Shown piece by piece: positions 6,237 through 13,876 of a stretch of DNA of 64,000 nucleotides. The first letter of the stretch is position 1, and each line of letters starts with the position of its first letter. Below the pieces are notes generated by a model, which saw only the letters and a program-made list of their open reading frames with translations, did not search any database and was not told where the DNA came from. Source of the DNA: Eubacteriales bacterium (GTDB taxonomy: Bacteria > Bacillota > Clostridia > Oscillospirales > Butyricicoccaceae); NCBI GenBank assembly GCA_030524285.1, contig JAUNGQ010000001.1, positions 62,001-126,000 on the forward strand, read 5' to 3'. Made by a program: the position numbers and the translations under genes.

Positions 6237-7649
6237 ATGGCTACTTTAACAGAGCTTTCTCATAAAGCGCAAAGAAAGGCTGCAAGCCTGTTGATCGATC
6301 AAGTCCTGTCTCATGTAGATAAAGACAGGGAAAAGGGCTTTTTGGAAATTGTAGATTTTGCAGAAAAATTCTGGGCAGATGGTATGTCCAAGGAAAGCTA
6401 TGATAAGGCGCGGGCTGCAATCAAGGACCCGAACAATAAATGGGTCAGATTTATCAACCGCGTACTGGATGAGACAGACCCGCATGTGGCAAAAATGGCT
6501 GCCCTGAATCTCGGCTTTGAAGCGTTTTTCCGTGGTACCAAGGAAATCCGGAAAAACCGTACCAAGTATGACTGTAATATCCCGTGGCTGATTCTGTTTG
6601 ACCCAACCTCTGCGTGCAATATGCATTGCGAGGGCTGCTGGTCCGGCACCTATGGACATAAGCATAATCTGTCGTTTGAAGATATGGATAAGATTGTTTC
6701 CGAAGGCAAGAAGCTGGGTATTTATCTGTATATGATGACCGGCGGTGAGCCGCTGGTACGCAAGGCAGACATCCTCAAGCTGGCGGAAAAGCACAATGAC
6801 GTGGAATTCTCCCTGTATACCAACTCCACCCTGATTGATGATGCTTTCTGTAAAGAGGTTGTCCGTCTGGGCAATCTGACCTTCCAGCTGTCTATTGAGG
6901 GCACGCCGGAGACAAACGACGCAAGACGTGGCGAAGGTCATTATGCGGCTGTTATGAATGCAATGGATTTGCTGAAAAAATACGGTATTCTGTTTGGCAC
7001 TTCCATCTGTTATACCAGAAATAATGTGGAAGCGGTAACCAACGACGATTTCCTGCGGATGATTTCCGAAAAGGGCGCACGCTTTGGATTCTATTTCCAT
7101 TATATGCCGGTTGGCAACAATGCGGTACCGGAGCTGATGCCGACAATGGAACAGCGCAAATATATGATTGAGCGTATCCGCCATATCCGTTCCAGCAAGT
7201 CTGACATTGAATTCTACCCGATGGACTTCCAGAATGATGGTGAATTTGTCGGCGGCTGTATTGCAGGTGGACGCAACTATTTCCATATCAATTCCGCAGG
7301 CGATGCAGAGCCGTGCGTATTTATCCACTATTCCAATGCGAATATCCATGACCATTCGATTCTGGAAATCCTCCAGAGCCCGCTGTTCATGGCATACCAT
7401 AACGGTCAGCCGTTTAACCACAATCATCTGCGCCCGTGCCCGATGCTGGAAAATCCGGAGCTGCTGCAAAAGATGGTGCATGAAACCGGCGCGCACAGTA
7501 CAGATCTGGAGTCTCCGGAATCCGTAGAGCATCTGTGCGATAAGTGCAAGGATTATGCAAGCTGCTGGAAGGATGAGGCCGATGCAATCTGGGCAAGCCA
7601 GGTGCATAAGAAATATCAGTACGAGAATTATAAGAAGTCAAAGAAATAA
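6237..7649 (+). CDS. Radical SAM protein with C-terminal cysteine-rich (SPASM-like) region
   Basis: A 470-residue protein. The radical SAM cluster motif CNMHCEGC (Cys127, Cys131, Cys134; CX3CX2C) follows DPTSA and is followed by the SAM-binding MMTGGEPL. The C-terminal third has further cysteines (GGC, EPC, RPC, LCDKCKDYASC) that could hold one or more auxiliary Fe-S clusters, as in SPASM proteins. An N-terminal helical region of about 110 residues precedes the barrel. Such proteins catalyse SAM-radical chemistry, but no peptide precursor gene is beside it and the substrate is unknown. First gene of an operon with a MarR regulator starting 21 bases after its stop. Confidence 0.85.
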   Translation: MATLTELSHKAQRKAASLLIDQVLSHVDKDREKGFLEIVDFAEKFWADGMSKESYDKARAAIKDPNNKWVRFINRVLDETDPHVAKMAALNLGFEAFFRGTKEIRKNRTKYDCNIPWLILFDPTSACNMHCEGCWSGTYGHKHNLSFEDMDKIVSEGKKLGIYLYMMTGGEPLVRKADILKLAEKHNDVEFSLYTNSTLIDDAFCKEVVRLGNLTFQLSIEGTPETNDARRGEGHYAAVMNAMDLLKKYGILFGTSICYTRNNVEAVTNDDFLRMISEKGARFGFYFHYMPVGNNAVPELMPTMEQRKYMIERIRHIRSSKSDIEFYPMDFQNDGEFVGGCIAGGRNYFHINSAGDAEPCVFIHYSNANIHDHSILEILQSPLFMAYHNGQPFNHNHLRPCPMLENPELLQKMVHETGAHSTDLESPESVEHLCDKCKDYASCWKDEADAIWASQVHKKYQYENYKKSKK

Positions 7650-7669
7650 GCAGTAGGGGTGTAGAGAAA

Positions 7670-8110
7670 TTGGACTATGATAAAGCCGCAAAAGAGCTTA
7701 CTGACATGCAGCTCTTTTACTCCAAGCCCCTGTGTAAAATTGCAGATCTGATTTCCTCACGTGGGGAAGATCAGGTACTGTTGCTGTTGTATTCCCGTCG
7801 CACACCAGCCTGTGCAGGTGATTTTGCAGCTTGTCTTGGCTTGACCTCCGGGCGTGTTGCAAATCTTTTAAAACAGCTGGAGCGCAAGGAATATATTATG
7901 CGTACATCGGACCCGGGGGATCGGAGAAGAGTACAAATCAGCCTGACAGAAAAGGGAAATGCATATGCCAGCGAGACATATGAAAAAACATTGCGTGATT
8001 ACAAATGGTTGTTGACAAGATTGGGAGATAAGGATTCACAGGAATTTATGCATGTTCTGAAACTCGGTGTTACGCTGCTGGGTCAGCATGAGGAATTGTT
8101 TAAAGAATAA
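7670..8110 (+). CDS. MarR-family transcriptional regulator
   Basis: A 146-residue winged-helix regulator. The recognition region (FAACLGLTSGRVANLLKQLE) is followed by the wing motif DPGDRRRVQISLTEKG, the hallmark of MarR proteins, with dimerisation helices at both ends. The start is a TTG at 7670 preceded by AGGGG; no in-frame ATG exists near it. It most likely controls its own operon, and perhaps the divergent membrane gene, through the palindrome at 6128-6144. The ligand is unknown. A strong terminator follows. Confidence 0.9.
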   Translation: MDYDKAAKELTDMQLFYSKPLCKIADLISSRGEDQVLLLLYSRRTPACAGDFAACLGLTSGRVANLLKQLERKEYIMRTSDPGDRRRVQISLTEKGNAYASETYEKTLRDYKWLLTRLGDKDSQEFMHVLKLGVTLLGQHEELFKE

Positions 8111-8127
8111 AATCAGATAACACGTGG

Positions 8128-8165
8128 AAACAGGGCAGAGAACAGCTTCTTTGCCCTGTTTTTTT
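8128..8165 (+). terminator. Intrinsic terminator of the radical SAM/MarR operon
   Basis: AAACAGGGCA (8128-8137) / TGCCCTGTTT (8152-8161) followed by TTTTG. Confidence 0.9.
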
Positions 8166-8239
8166 GTTGAGGAACAGAACAATATATAACATGCCGATCC
8201 GTTTAGCGAATGTTTTCATAAAAAACCTTTCAAAACAGT

Positions 8240-8267
8240 GTGACTTGTAGTAAGAATATGTTATACT
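8240..8267 (+). promoter_or_regulatory. Promoter of the M16 peptidase gene
   Basis: Extended -10 TGTTATACT (8259-8267) with GTGACT (8240-8245) as -35, spacer 16. Confidence 0.55.
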
Positions 8268-8318
8268 GATTATATTATAACGCAGAAAACAGCAGTATCA
8301 TATAGGAGAGATTGATTG

Positions 8319-9569
8319 ATGTACGAGCGAATAGTTTTGCCAAATGGTGTGCGTATCGTCATGGAGCCGATTTCCGGCGTGCGTTCTACTGCGATTGGCA
8401 TTTGGGTAATGAATGGCTCGCGGCATGAACCGGATGAGCTGAGCGGTATTTCCCATTTTATTGAACATATGGTATTTAAGGGAACGGAAAAGCGCTCGGC
8501 CCAGCATATTGCGATTGCAATGGATGCCATTGGCGGACAGGTGAATGCATTTACAACAAAGGAATGTACCTGTTTTTACTTAAAAACCTTAGATAAACAT
8601 GCACAGACAGGTGTAGAAATTCTGGCAGATATGTTTTTACATTCCAAGTTTGCAGAGCGGGATCTTGAACTGGAACGGGGCGTCGTGCTGGAAGAAATTG
8701 ATATGTATGAAGATTCGCCGGAGGATGTTGCAACAGAAAAGGTATTTGAAACCTGCTATGAAAGTTCAGCCTTGGGACGTTCGATTCTGGGGAAAGAAGA
8801 GACGCTGAACGGCATGACGGGGGAAACCCTGCGGCAGTATGTTTCGGAATATTATCGCCCAAAGGATACTGTTGTTGCCATTGCAGGATCTTATACCAAG
8901 GATGATATCCAGTTTATTTGCGATTTGTTTTCCGCAATGGAAGGGGAAGGACGGAATACCATTGAACAGGCAACATATCAGCCTTGTATTGTTGTTCGCC
9001 CAAAGGAAATTGAACAGAATCATTTATGCCTTGCATTTCCGGGTATCCCGATGCGTGCAGAAGAACGCTATGTCAATGCCCTGATGGGGGCAATTCTGGG
9101 CGGCGGTATGGCATCTCGTCTGTTTCAGACCATTCGTGAGAAGAATGGCCTGTGCTATTCCATTTATTCCTTTAGTACCTCACATGAGGATACCGGTGTA
9201 TTTGGCATTTATACTGCTTTAGGCAAGGAAACCGAAGCAAAAGCCATTCAGTTAATTCGTGAGGAATGCCAGAGGCTGGCGGAGGACGGGCCGGATCGTG
9301 CGGAATTAAGCCGCTGTCGGGAACAGGCAAAGACCAACATGCTTCTGGGAATGGAAAGTACCTCCGGCAGAATGAATCAGCTTGGACGCAGTGAGATGTT
9401 CTTTGGCAAGACATTGGATCTGGATGAAGTTATGGCGTTGTATGATGAAGTAACTGCTCAGGATATCGCCCAGCTGGCAAGACGGATTTTTGATTTTGAT
9501 CAGGCTTCCATTTGTGCAGTCGGTCAGGTGGACGATGAAGCATACTATGAGAAATTATTGAGAGCATAA
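8319..9569 (+). CDS. M16-family zinc peptidase (processing-peptidase-like)
   Basis: A 416-residue protein with the inverted zinc motif HFIEH (His46, Glu49, His50) and the third-ligand region LERGVVLEEIDMYEDSPED, as in insulinase/mitochondrial processing peptidase relatives. The C-terminal half holds the second, inactive M16 domain with AILGGGMASRLFQTIREKNGLCYSIYS. ATG at 8319 follows AGGAGA by 9 bases. In Bacillus the homologue (ymxG/mlpA) lies just after pnp, so the position here, one insertion downstream of pnp, is a remnant of that order. Substrate unknown; cytoplasmic, no signal peptide. Confidence 0.92.
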   Translation: MYERIVLPNGVRIVMEPISGVRSTAIGIWVMNGSRHEPDELSGISHFIEHMVFKGTEKRSAQHIAIAMDAIGGQVNAFTTKECTCFYLKTLDKHAQTGVEILADMFLHSKFAERDLELERGVVLEEIDMYEDSPEDVATEKVFETCYESSALGRSILGKEETLNGMTGETLRQYVSEYYRPKDTVVAIAGSYTKDDIQFICDLFSAMEGEGRNTIEQATYQPCIVVRPKEIEQNHLCLAFPGIPMRAEERYVNALMGAILGGGMASRLFQTIREKNGLCYSIYSFSTSHEDTGVFGIYTALGKETEAKAIQLIREECQRLAEDGPDRAELSRCREQAKTNMLLGMESTSGRMNQLGRSEMFFGKTLDLDEVMALYDEVTAQDIAQLARRIFDFDQASICAVGQVDDEAYYEKLLRA

Positions 9570-9581
9570 TACATTTGTTTG

Positions 9582-9615
9582 AAAAAGCGCTGTAGGCACC
9601 CGCAGCGCATTTTTC
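9582..9615 (+). terminator. Intrinsic terminator of the M16 peptidase gene
   Basis: GCGCTG (9587-9592) / CAGCGC (9603-9608), A-run before and ATTTTTCTT after. Confidence 0.75.
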
Positions 9616-9634
9616 TTATCTGGGGAGTGTTCAA

Positions 9635-11131
9635 ATGAAACAATATATAATGGCGATCGATGCTGGCACTACCAGCGCACGGTGTATTTTATTTGATCGG
9701 AAGGGAAACATGTGTGCTATGGCACAGCAGGAGCTGCCTTTATCTTATCCGCAGCAGGGCTGGGTAGAACAGGATGCTATGGAAATCTGGACGGTACAGC
9801 TGGAAGTATGCCGGGAGGCTATGAAAAAGCTTGCTGTTGAACCGGAGCAAATTGCAGGCATTGGTATTACCAATCAAAGGGAAACGACAATCGTGTGGGA
9901 CAAAGCAACTGGCAAACCAATTGCGCCGGCAATCGTCTGGCAGTGCCGACGGACTGCGGCGCAAGCGGATGCATTACGCGAGCGCGGTTTGGGGCAGATG
10001 CTTCAGGAAAAAACCGGTTTGATTGTAGATGCGTATTTTTCTGCAACCAAGCTGCAATGGATTTTGGATCATGTACCGCAGGCGCGTGAGAAAGCGGAAC
10101 ATGGTGAATTGCTGTTTGGCACAGTAGACTGCTGGTTAATCTGGAATTTCACAGGTGGAAAAAAGCATGTGACGGATGTCACCAATGCGGCACGTACGAT
10201 GCTGTTTGACATCCATAAACGGAAGTGGGATATGGATATCCTACAGGAATTACAGATTCCGGACAGTATGCTGCCGGAGGTTGTTCCATCCAGTGGGGTG
10301 ATCGGGGAAACAGCGCCGGAATGGTTTGGCAAGCCAATTGTATTGGCAGGCATTGCAGGCGACCAGCAGGCAGCTTTATTTGGACAGAACTGTTTTCAGC
10401 CGGGTGACGTAAAAAATACATATGGCACAGGCTGCTTCATGCTGATGAATACCGGAGAAAAGCCGGTCAAAAGTAAAAATGGTTTGCTGACGACCATTGC
10501 ATGGGAAATCGATGGCGTTATCAATTATGCTCTGGAAGGCTCTGTGTTTGTTGCAGGCGCGGCGATTCAATGGCTGCGGGATGAGATGGGGATGATTGAA
10601 CAATCCTCGGATTCCGAAGCAGTTGCGCGAAGCGTACCGGATACGGCAGGTGTCTATCTGGTTCCGGCGTTTACCGGCCTGGGCGCACCGTATTGGGACC
10701 CATATGCCAGAGGAGCCTTGACTGGGCTAACAAGGGGCGCCGGGCGGGCGCATATGATCCGTGCGGCGTTGGAGTCGTTAGCATACCAGACGGCAGATGT
10801 ATTGCAGGTCATGGAACAGGATTCCGGTTTGCAATTGCATTCCCTGAAAGTGGATGGCGGCGCCTGTGCGAATGATTTCCTGATGGAATTTCAGTCCGAT
10901 ATCATTGCAGCAGCAGTAGAACGTCCGGTGTGTGTTGAGACAACTGCGCTGGGTGCGGCATATCTGGCAGGGCTGGCGATCGGCTACTGGGCAGACCGGG
11001 AGGAAATCCGAAAAAATAGTATGCCGGATAAAATCTTCCAGCCGCATATGGAAGAAAAACAGCGTGAGAAGCTGTTATATGGCTGGCATAAGGCGGTTCG
11101 CTGTTGTCTGAACTGGGCTTTGGATATATAA
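9635..11131 (+). CDS. glpK: Glycerol kinase
   Basis: ATP-dependent phosphorylation of glycerol to sn-glycerol-3-phosphate. 498 residues, the family length. Motifs in order: [13 protein letters not shown] (ATP phosphate loop), [24 protein letters not shown] with the catalytic Asp, [15 protein letters not shown] (second phosphate loop), [17 protein letters not shown] and [20 protein letters not shown] replaces the more common DQGTTS. Start ATG with GGGGAG upstream. No glycerol facilitator or glpD neighbour is present, and the gene sits between a terminator and a tRNA promoter, so it seems monocistronic. Confidence 0.96.
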   Translation: MKQYIMAIDAGTTSARCILFDRKGNMCAMAQQELPLSYPQQGWVEQDAMEIWTVQLEVCREAMKKLAVEPEQIAGIGITNQRETTIVWDKATGKPIAPAIVWQCRRTAAQADALRERGLGQMLQEKTGLIVDAYFSATKLQWILDHVPQAREKAEHGELLFGTVDCWLIWNFTGGKKHVTDVTNAARTMLFDIHKRKWDMDILQELQIPDSMLPEVVPSSGVIGETAPEWFGKPIVLAGIAGDQQAALFGQNCFQPGDVKNTYGTGCFMLMNTGEKPVKSKNGLLTTIAWEIDGVINYALEGSVFVAGAAIQWLRDEMGMIEQSSDSEAVARSVPDTAGVYLVPAFTGLGAPYWDPYARGALTGLTRGAGRAHMIRAALESLAYQTADVLQVMEQDSGLQLHSLKVDGGACANDFLMEFQSDIIAAAVERPVCVETTALGAAYLAGLAIGYWADREEIRKNSMPDKIFQPHMEEKQREKLLYGWHKAVRCCLNWALDI

Positions 11132-11162
11132 AAATGTTTTTGAAAAAAACTGAAAATTTTTG

Positions 11163-11191
11163 TTGACAGAAGGGGATTTTCTTGGTATACT
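11163..11191 (+). promoter_or_regulatory. Strong promoter of tRNA-Arg
   Basis: TTGACA (11163-11168), spacer 17, TATACT (11186-11191). Confidence 0.85.
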
Positions 11192-11231
11192 ATTCAAGCA
11201 GTCAGGAAATGATTGAAAAATATTCCGACAT

Positions 11232-11308
11232 GCGCCAGTAGCTCAGCTGGATAGAGTGTTTGGCTACGAACCAAAAGGTCGGGGGTTCGAATCCCTTCTG
11301 GCGTACCA
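11232..11308 (+). tRNA. tRNA-Arg (anticodon ACG)
   Basis: 77 bases with encoded CCA (11306-11308). Acceptor GCGCCAG pairs with CTGGCGT (first pair G-U). The D-arm contains AGCTCAGCTGGATAGAG, the anticodon arm is TTTGG-CTACGAA-CCAAA with anticodon ACG, and the T-arm contains GGTTCGAATCC. The A34 would be edited to inosine to read CGU/CGC/CGA. Confidence 0.97.
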
Positions 11309-11346
11309 AGAAAAGCATCCGTTTCGGATGCTTTTCTTATTTTTTT
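11309..11346 (+). terminator. Intrinsic terminator of tRNA-Arg
   Basis: The stem begins in the CCA end: AAGAAAAGCATCCG (11308-11321), loop TTT, CGGATGCTTTTCTT (11325-11338), then ATTTTTTT. Confidence 0.92.
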
Positions 11347-11493
11347 ATCATTTTTCGTATTGAATTTACACAGTCGAGCCACAGCCCAAAGCATTTTGAA
11401 TTTCATGACATCGCACAGAGAAAAATACAGTTCTCTTTGATGTGTAAAGAAAATATAACAATAGGATTTGTCCGACAAAAATGCAAAGAAGAC

Positions 11494-11522
11494 TTGCAAA
11501 AGTAAAATATGTTTGCTATGAT
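11494..11522 (+). promoter_or_regulatory. Promoter of a candidate small RNA
   Basis: TTGCAA (11494-11499), spacer 17, TATGAT (11517-11522) with the extended -10 TGC directly before it. Confidence 0.6.
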
Positions 11523-11528
11523 TAGGAA

Positions 11529-11692
11529 AGTCTAGCAGGATTTTTTCTGTATCAAGAGAAATACGGGTGCAGAAAGCTGGACGGATGATAAAGGCTTGCG
11601 TTAGGCAAAAAGTTGTAATTTCGACGATGAAGCCGCTGGATTAACTTGAAAAAGAAGGCCTGAGCGGTTATATTTGTACCGTTCAGGCTTTT
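11529..11692 (+). ncRNA. Candidate structured RNA of about 165 nt before the rRNA methylase gene
   Basis: Starts just after a good promoter and ends at a terminator hairpin, GCCTGAGCGGT (11658-11668) / ACCGTTCAGGC (11678-11688) then TTTT. The predicted 5' end AAGT-CTAGC (11528-11536) pairs with GCTGG...ACTT (11635-11647), a closing stem around smaller hairpins such as TTTTCTG/CAGAAAG and GTTG/CGAC. Without an open frame it is either an independent small RNA or an attenuator leader for the methylase starting at 11794. I find no match to T-box, SAM, TPP, lysine, c-di-GMP or RNase P consensus elements I know. Confidence 0.45.
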
Positions 11693-11793
11693 CCTCTGGA
11701 AATCATTAGACACATAGCCCGTCGGGGATATAGCCATAGCGCTGCCAGAAGGCTGCTATTTCATGTAAGACCCGAGAATAGAAAGAGACAAAA

Positions 11794-12573
11794 ATGAGTA
11801 TACGAATTGAAAGCAGGGAAAATTCGCTGGTAAAGCGGTTTGTCCGCCTGTCCGGTGACCGGAAATACCGCCGGGATATGCAGGAAATGGTCTGTGAGGG
11901 CGGAAAAATGCTGCGGGAAGCGCTTTTAAGCGGGATTGAAATTCATGATATATTGGTGGCAGACGATGTCGAGGTTTCCACAGAGGATTTGCATCGGGCG
12001 CAGCAGCAGGGAGCAAAGCTGTACAACTGTCCCGCAGCTCTGCTACAGAAGATATCTAATGTGAAAACACCGCAGGGTATAGCGTTTTCCTGTGAGCGTC
12101 CCATATCAGGACTGGAAAGTCTCTACGGCGCCAAGCGCATGATGGTGCTGGAGGGTTTACAGGACCCTGGAAATTTGGGAACGATTATCCGTACAGCAGA
12201 TGCGTTTGCGCTGGACGGTATCATCCTTTGCGAAGGCTGTGTGGATCCGACGTCGCCAAAGGTTGTGCGTGCAACAATGGGTGCGGCATTCCGTATGCCG
12301 ATTGCATCAGCTGGGATTGAAGAGGCTGCGGCATTTTTGAGACGACAGAGTCTGCCGCTGTATGCCACCGCGCTGAGCGACAATAGTGTTCCGGTAACAG
12401 AAGTTGATTTACACCGAGCTGCGGTGCTCATCGGCAATGAAGGCAGAGGCATTACGAAAAAGGCAGCTGCTCTCAGTGAAAAACAGATTATTATCCCAAT
12501 GGAGGGCCGTGCAGAGTCGCTAAATGCATCGGTTGCGGCATCTATTATTATGTATGAAATGAGCAGGAAATAA
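11794..12573 (+). CDS. TrmH/SpoU-family RNA 2'-O-methyltransferase
   Basis: SAM-dependent 2'-O-ribose methyltransferase with a trefoil-knot fold. 259 residues: an N-terminal L7Ae-like substrate-binding part (about 1-100, starting IRIESRENSLVKRF) and a C-terminal SpoU domain with LEGLQDPGNLGTIIRTADAF, the mid-domain VLIGNEGRGI and the closing ESLNASVAASIIMYE knot. It resembles RlmB/TsnR-like 23S rRNA methylases, but the exact nucleotide is not inferable. The ribosome binding site is weak (AAAGAGA). It stands 14-20 bases before dprA, so the two are probably co-transcribed. Confidence 0.88.
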   Translation: MSIRIESRENSLVKRFVRLSGDRKYRRDMQEMVCEGGKMLREALLSGIEIHDILVADDVEVSTEDLHRAQQQGAKLYNCPAALLQKISNVKTPQGIAFSCERPISGLESLYGAKRMMVLEGLQDPGNLGTIIRTADAFALDGIILCEGCVDPTSPKVVRATMGAAFRMPIASAGIEEAAAFLRRQSLPLYATALSDNSVPVTEVDLHRAAVLIGNEGRGITKKAAALSEKQIIIPMEGRAESLNASVAASIIMYEMSRK

Positions 12574-12593
12574 GTCGGAAACGGGGAATGGAT

Positions 12594-13793
12594 ATGGCAA
12601 TGTCAAACATATATTGGCTTTGGCTGGCAACCCGTCCGGGTTGCACAGTGCGGTTTTTAACCCGTCTGCTGGAGCAGTTTGCCACACCAGAGGCAGTTTG
12701 GAAAGCTGTGCGGGAGGAACTGAGCGGCTTTCCGCGTATGAACCATATCCGGCTGGAAGCCCTGCTGGATAAGGATTTAACCTATGCAAACCGTATTGAA
12801 CGGGATTGTCGGGAGCAGGATATCCAGATTGTGACATGGGAGGACGAACTGTATCCGGCGCCATTGCGGCAGATTGCAGATCCGCCGCTGGTATTATATG
12901 TACGCGGCACATTACCGGACTTCAGCAGCCAGCTGGCAATTTCGGTTGTGGGTACACGAAAATGTACACCGTATGGCCTGCATGCCGCGCGATATTTCGC
13001 AGGAAAGCTGGCGCAGAATGGCTGTATTATTGTATCCGGTATGGCGTTGGGGATTGACGGCGCAGCCAATCAGGCTGCGCTGGACGCGGGCGGCATGACA
13101 ATTGCTGTGCTCGGCTGTGGTGTGGATGTATGTTATCCATGGCAGCATGAGAAACTGATGCAGGATATGATCCATCATGGCGCTGTCATCAGCGAATATC
13201 CGCCCGGAACAGAACCGAGAGGCAGGCATTTTCCAATTCGGAACCGTATCATAACCGGATTGAGCCGGGGAACACTGGTAGTGGAAGCACCGAAAAAATC
13301 CGGCGCATTGATTTCCGCTGATCTTGCACTCGAACAGGGACGAGAAGTGTTTGCTGTTCCGGGCGACGTCAACCGTCCAAGCTGTGCAGGCTGTAATGGC
13401 CTGATTCGTCAGGGCGGTGCAGAACTGGTGCAGGAGCCGTCTGATATTTTGTCCCATTATGAACGCACGGATGGGAAGCGTACAGCAGTCCGTCAGATTC
13501 GTAAGAAGACAGAGCGGCAGGAGCTGCGGCTTGCATCCCAGACGCAGCTACAGCGTTCCGCACAGCCGGAGCAGCTTCCGCTGGTATATCAGAACAGGAC
13601 GCTGGATGTCTCGCCGGATGAACGTACGGTCTGGCTGGCCGTTCATAACGGGCATGAAACGGTGGATGCCATTGTGGAGGAAACCGGTCTGCCGACAGCT
13701 GTTGTGCTCACAGCATTGACCATGCTGGAAGTAAATGCATATGTTATTATTACCGGCAGTGGCTATCGCCCTGCGGCAGATATACAGTTGTAA
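12594..13793 (+). CDS. dprA: DNA processing protein DprA
   Basis: Binds incoming single-stranded DNA during transformation and loads RecA. Contains the Rossmann-like DprA/Smf core: VVGTRKCTPYG, IVSGMALGIDGAANQAAL, AVLGCGVDVCYP, SEYPPGTEPRGRHFPIRNRIITGLS and VVEAPKKSGALISADLALEQGREVFAVPG. A basic linker and a C-terminal winged-helix region (about 340-399) follow. ATG at 12594 has GGGG 7 bases upstream; ATGs at 12588 and 12600 are alternatives. The gene order dprA-topA-trmFO is conserved in Firmicutes. Presence does not prove natural competence. Confidence 0.95.
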   Translation: MAMSNIYWLWLATRPGCTVRFLTRLLEQFATPEAVWKAVREELSGFPRMNHIRLEALLDKDLTYANRIERDCREQDIQIVTWEDELYPAPLRQIADPPLVLYVRGTLPDFSSQLAISVVGTRKCTPYGLHAARYFAGKLAQNGCIIVSGMALGIDGAANQAALDAGGMTIAVLGCGVDVCYPWQHEKLMQDMIHHGAVISEYPPGTEPRGRHFPIRNRIITGLSRGTLVVEAPKKSGALISADLALEQGREVFAVPGDVNRPSCAGCNGLIRQGGAELVQEPSDILSHYERTDGKRTAVRQIRKKTERQELRLASQTQLQRSAQPEQLPLVYQNRTLDVSPDERTVWLAVHNGHETVDAIVEETGLPTAVVLTALTMLEVNAYVIITGSGYRPAADIQL

Positions 13794-13835
13794 ATCAAGA
13801 AAGCTTCATATTGTATCGAATAGATTTTGAACCCT

Positions 13836-13855
13836 GCTGTATGTAAGGATACAGC
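13836..13855. other. Hairpin between dprA and topA
   Basis: Perfect GCTGTAT (13836-13842) / ATACAGC (13849-13855), just before the topA ribosome binding site (AGGAGG, 13861-13866). No T-run, so an mRNA leader structure rather than a terminator. Confidence 0.4.
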
Positions 13856-13876
13856 GGTACAGGAGGAATGACATTC

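Noticed and set aside
11194-11499. Minus-strand frame across tRNA-Arg containing EGIRTPDLLVRSQ
   Set aside because: This peptide is the well-known antisense translation of a tRNA gene and appears in many spurious database entries; no ribosome binding site.
11529-11692. RNase P RNA, because of AGGAAAGTC near the 5' end
   Set aside because: The partner motif ACAGAA and the size of about 350-400 nt are missing.
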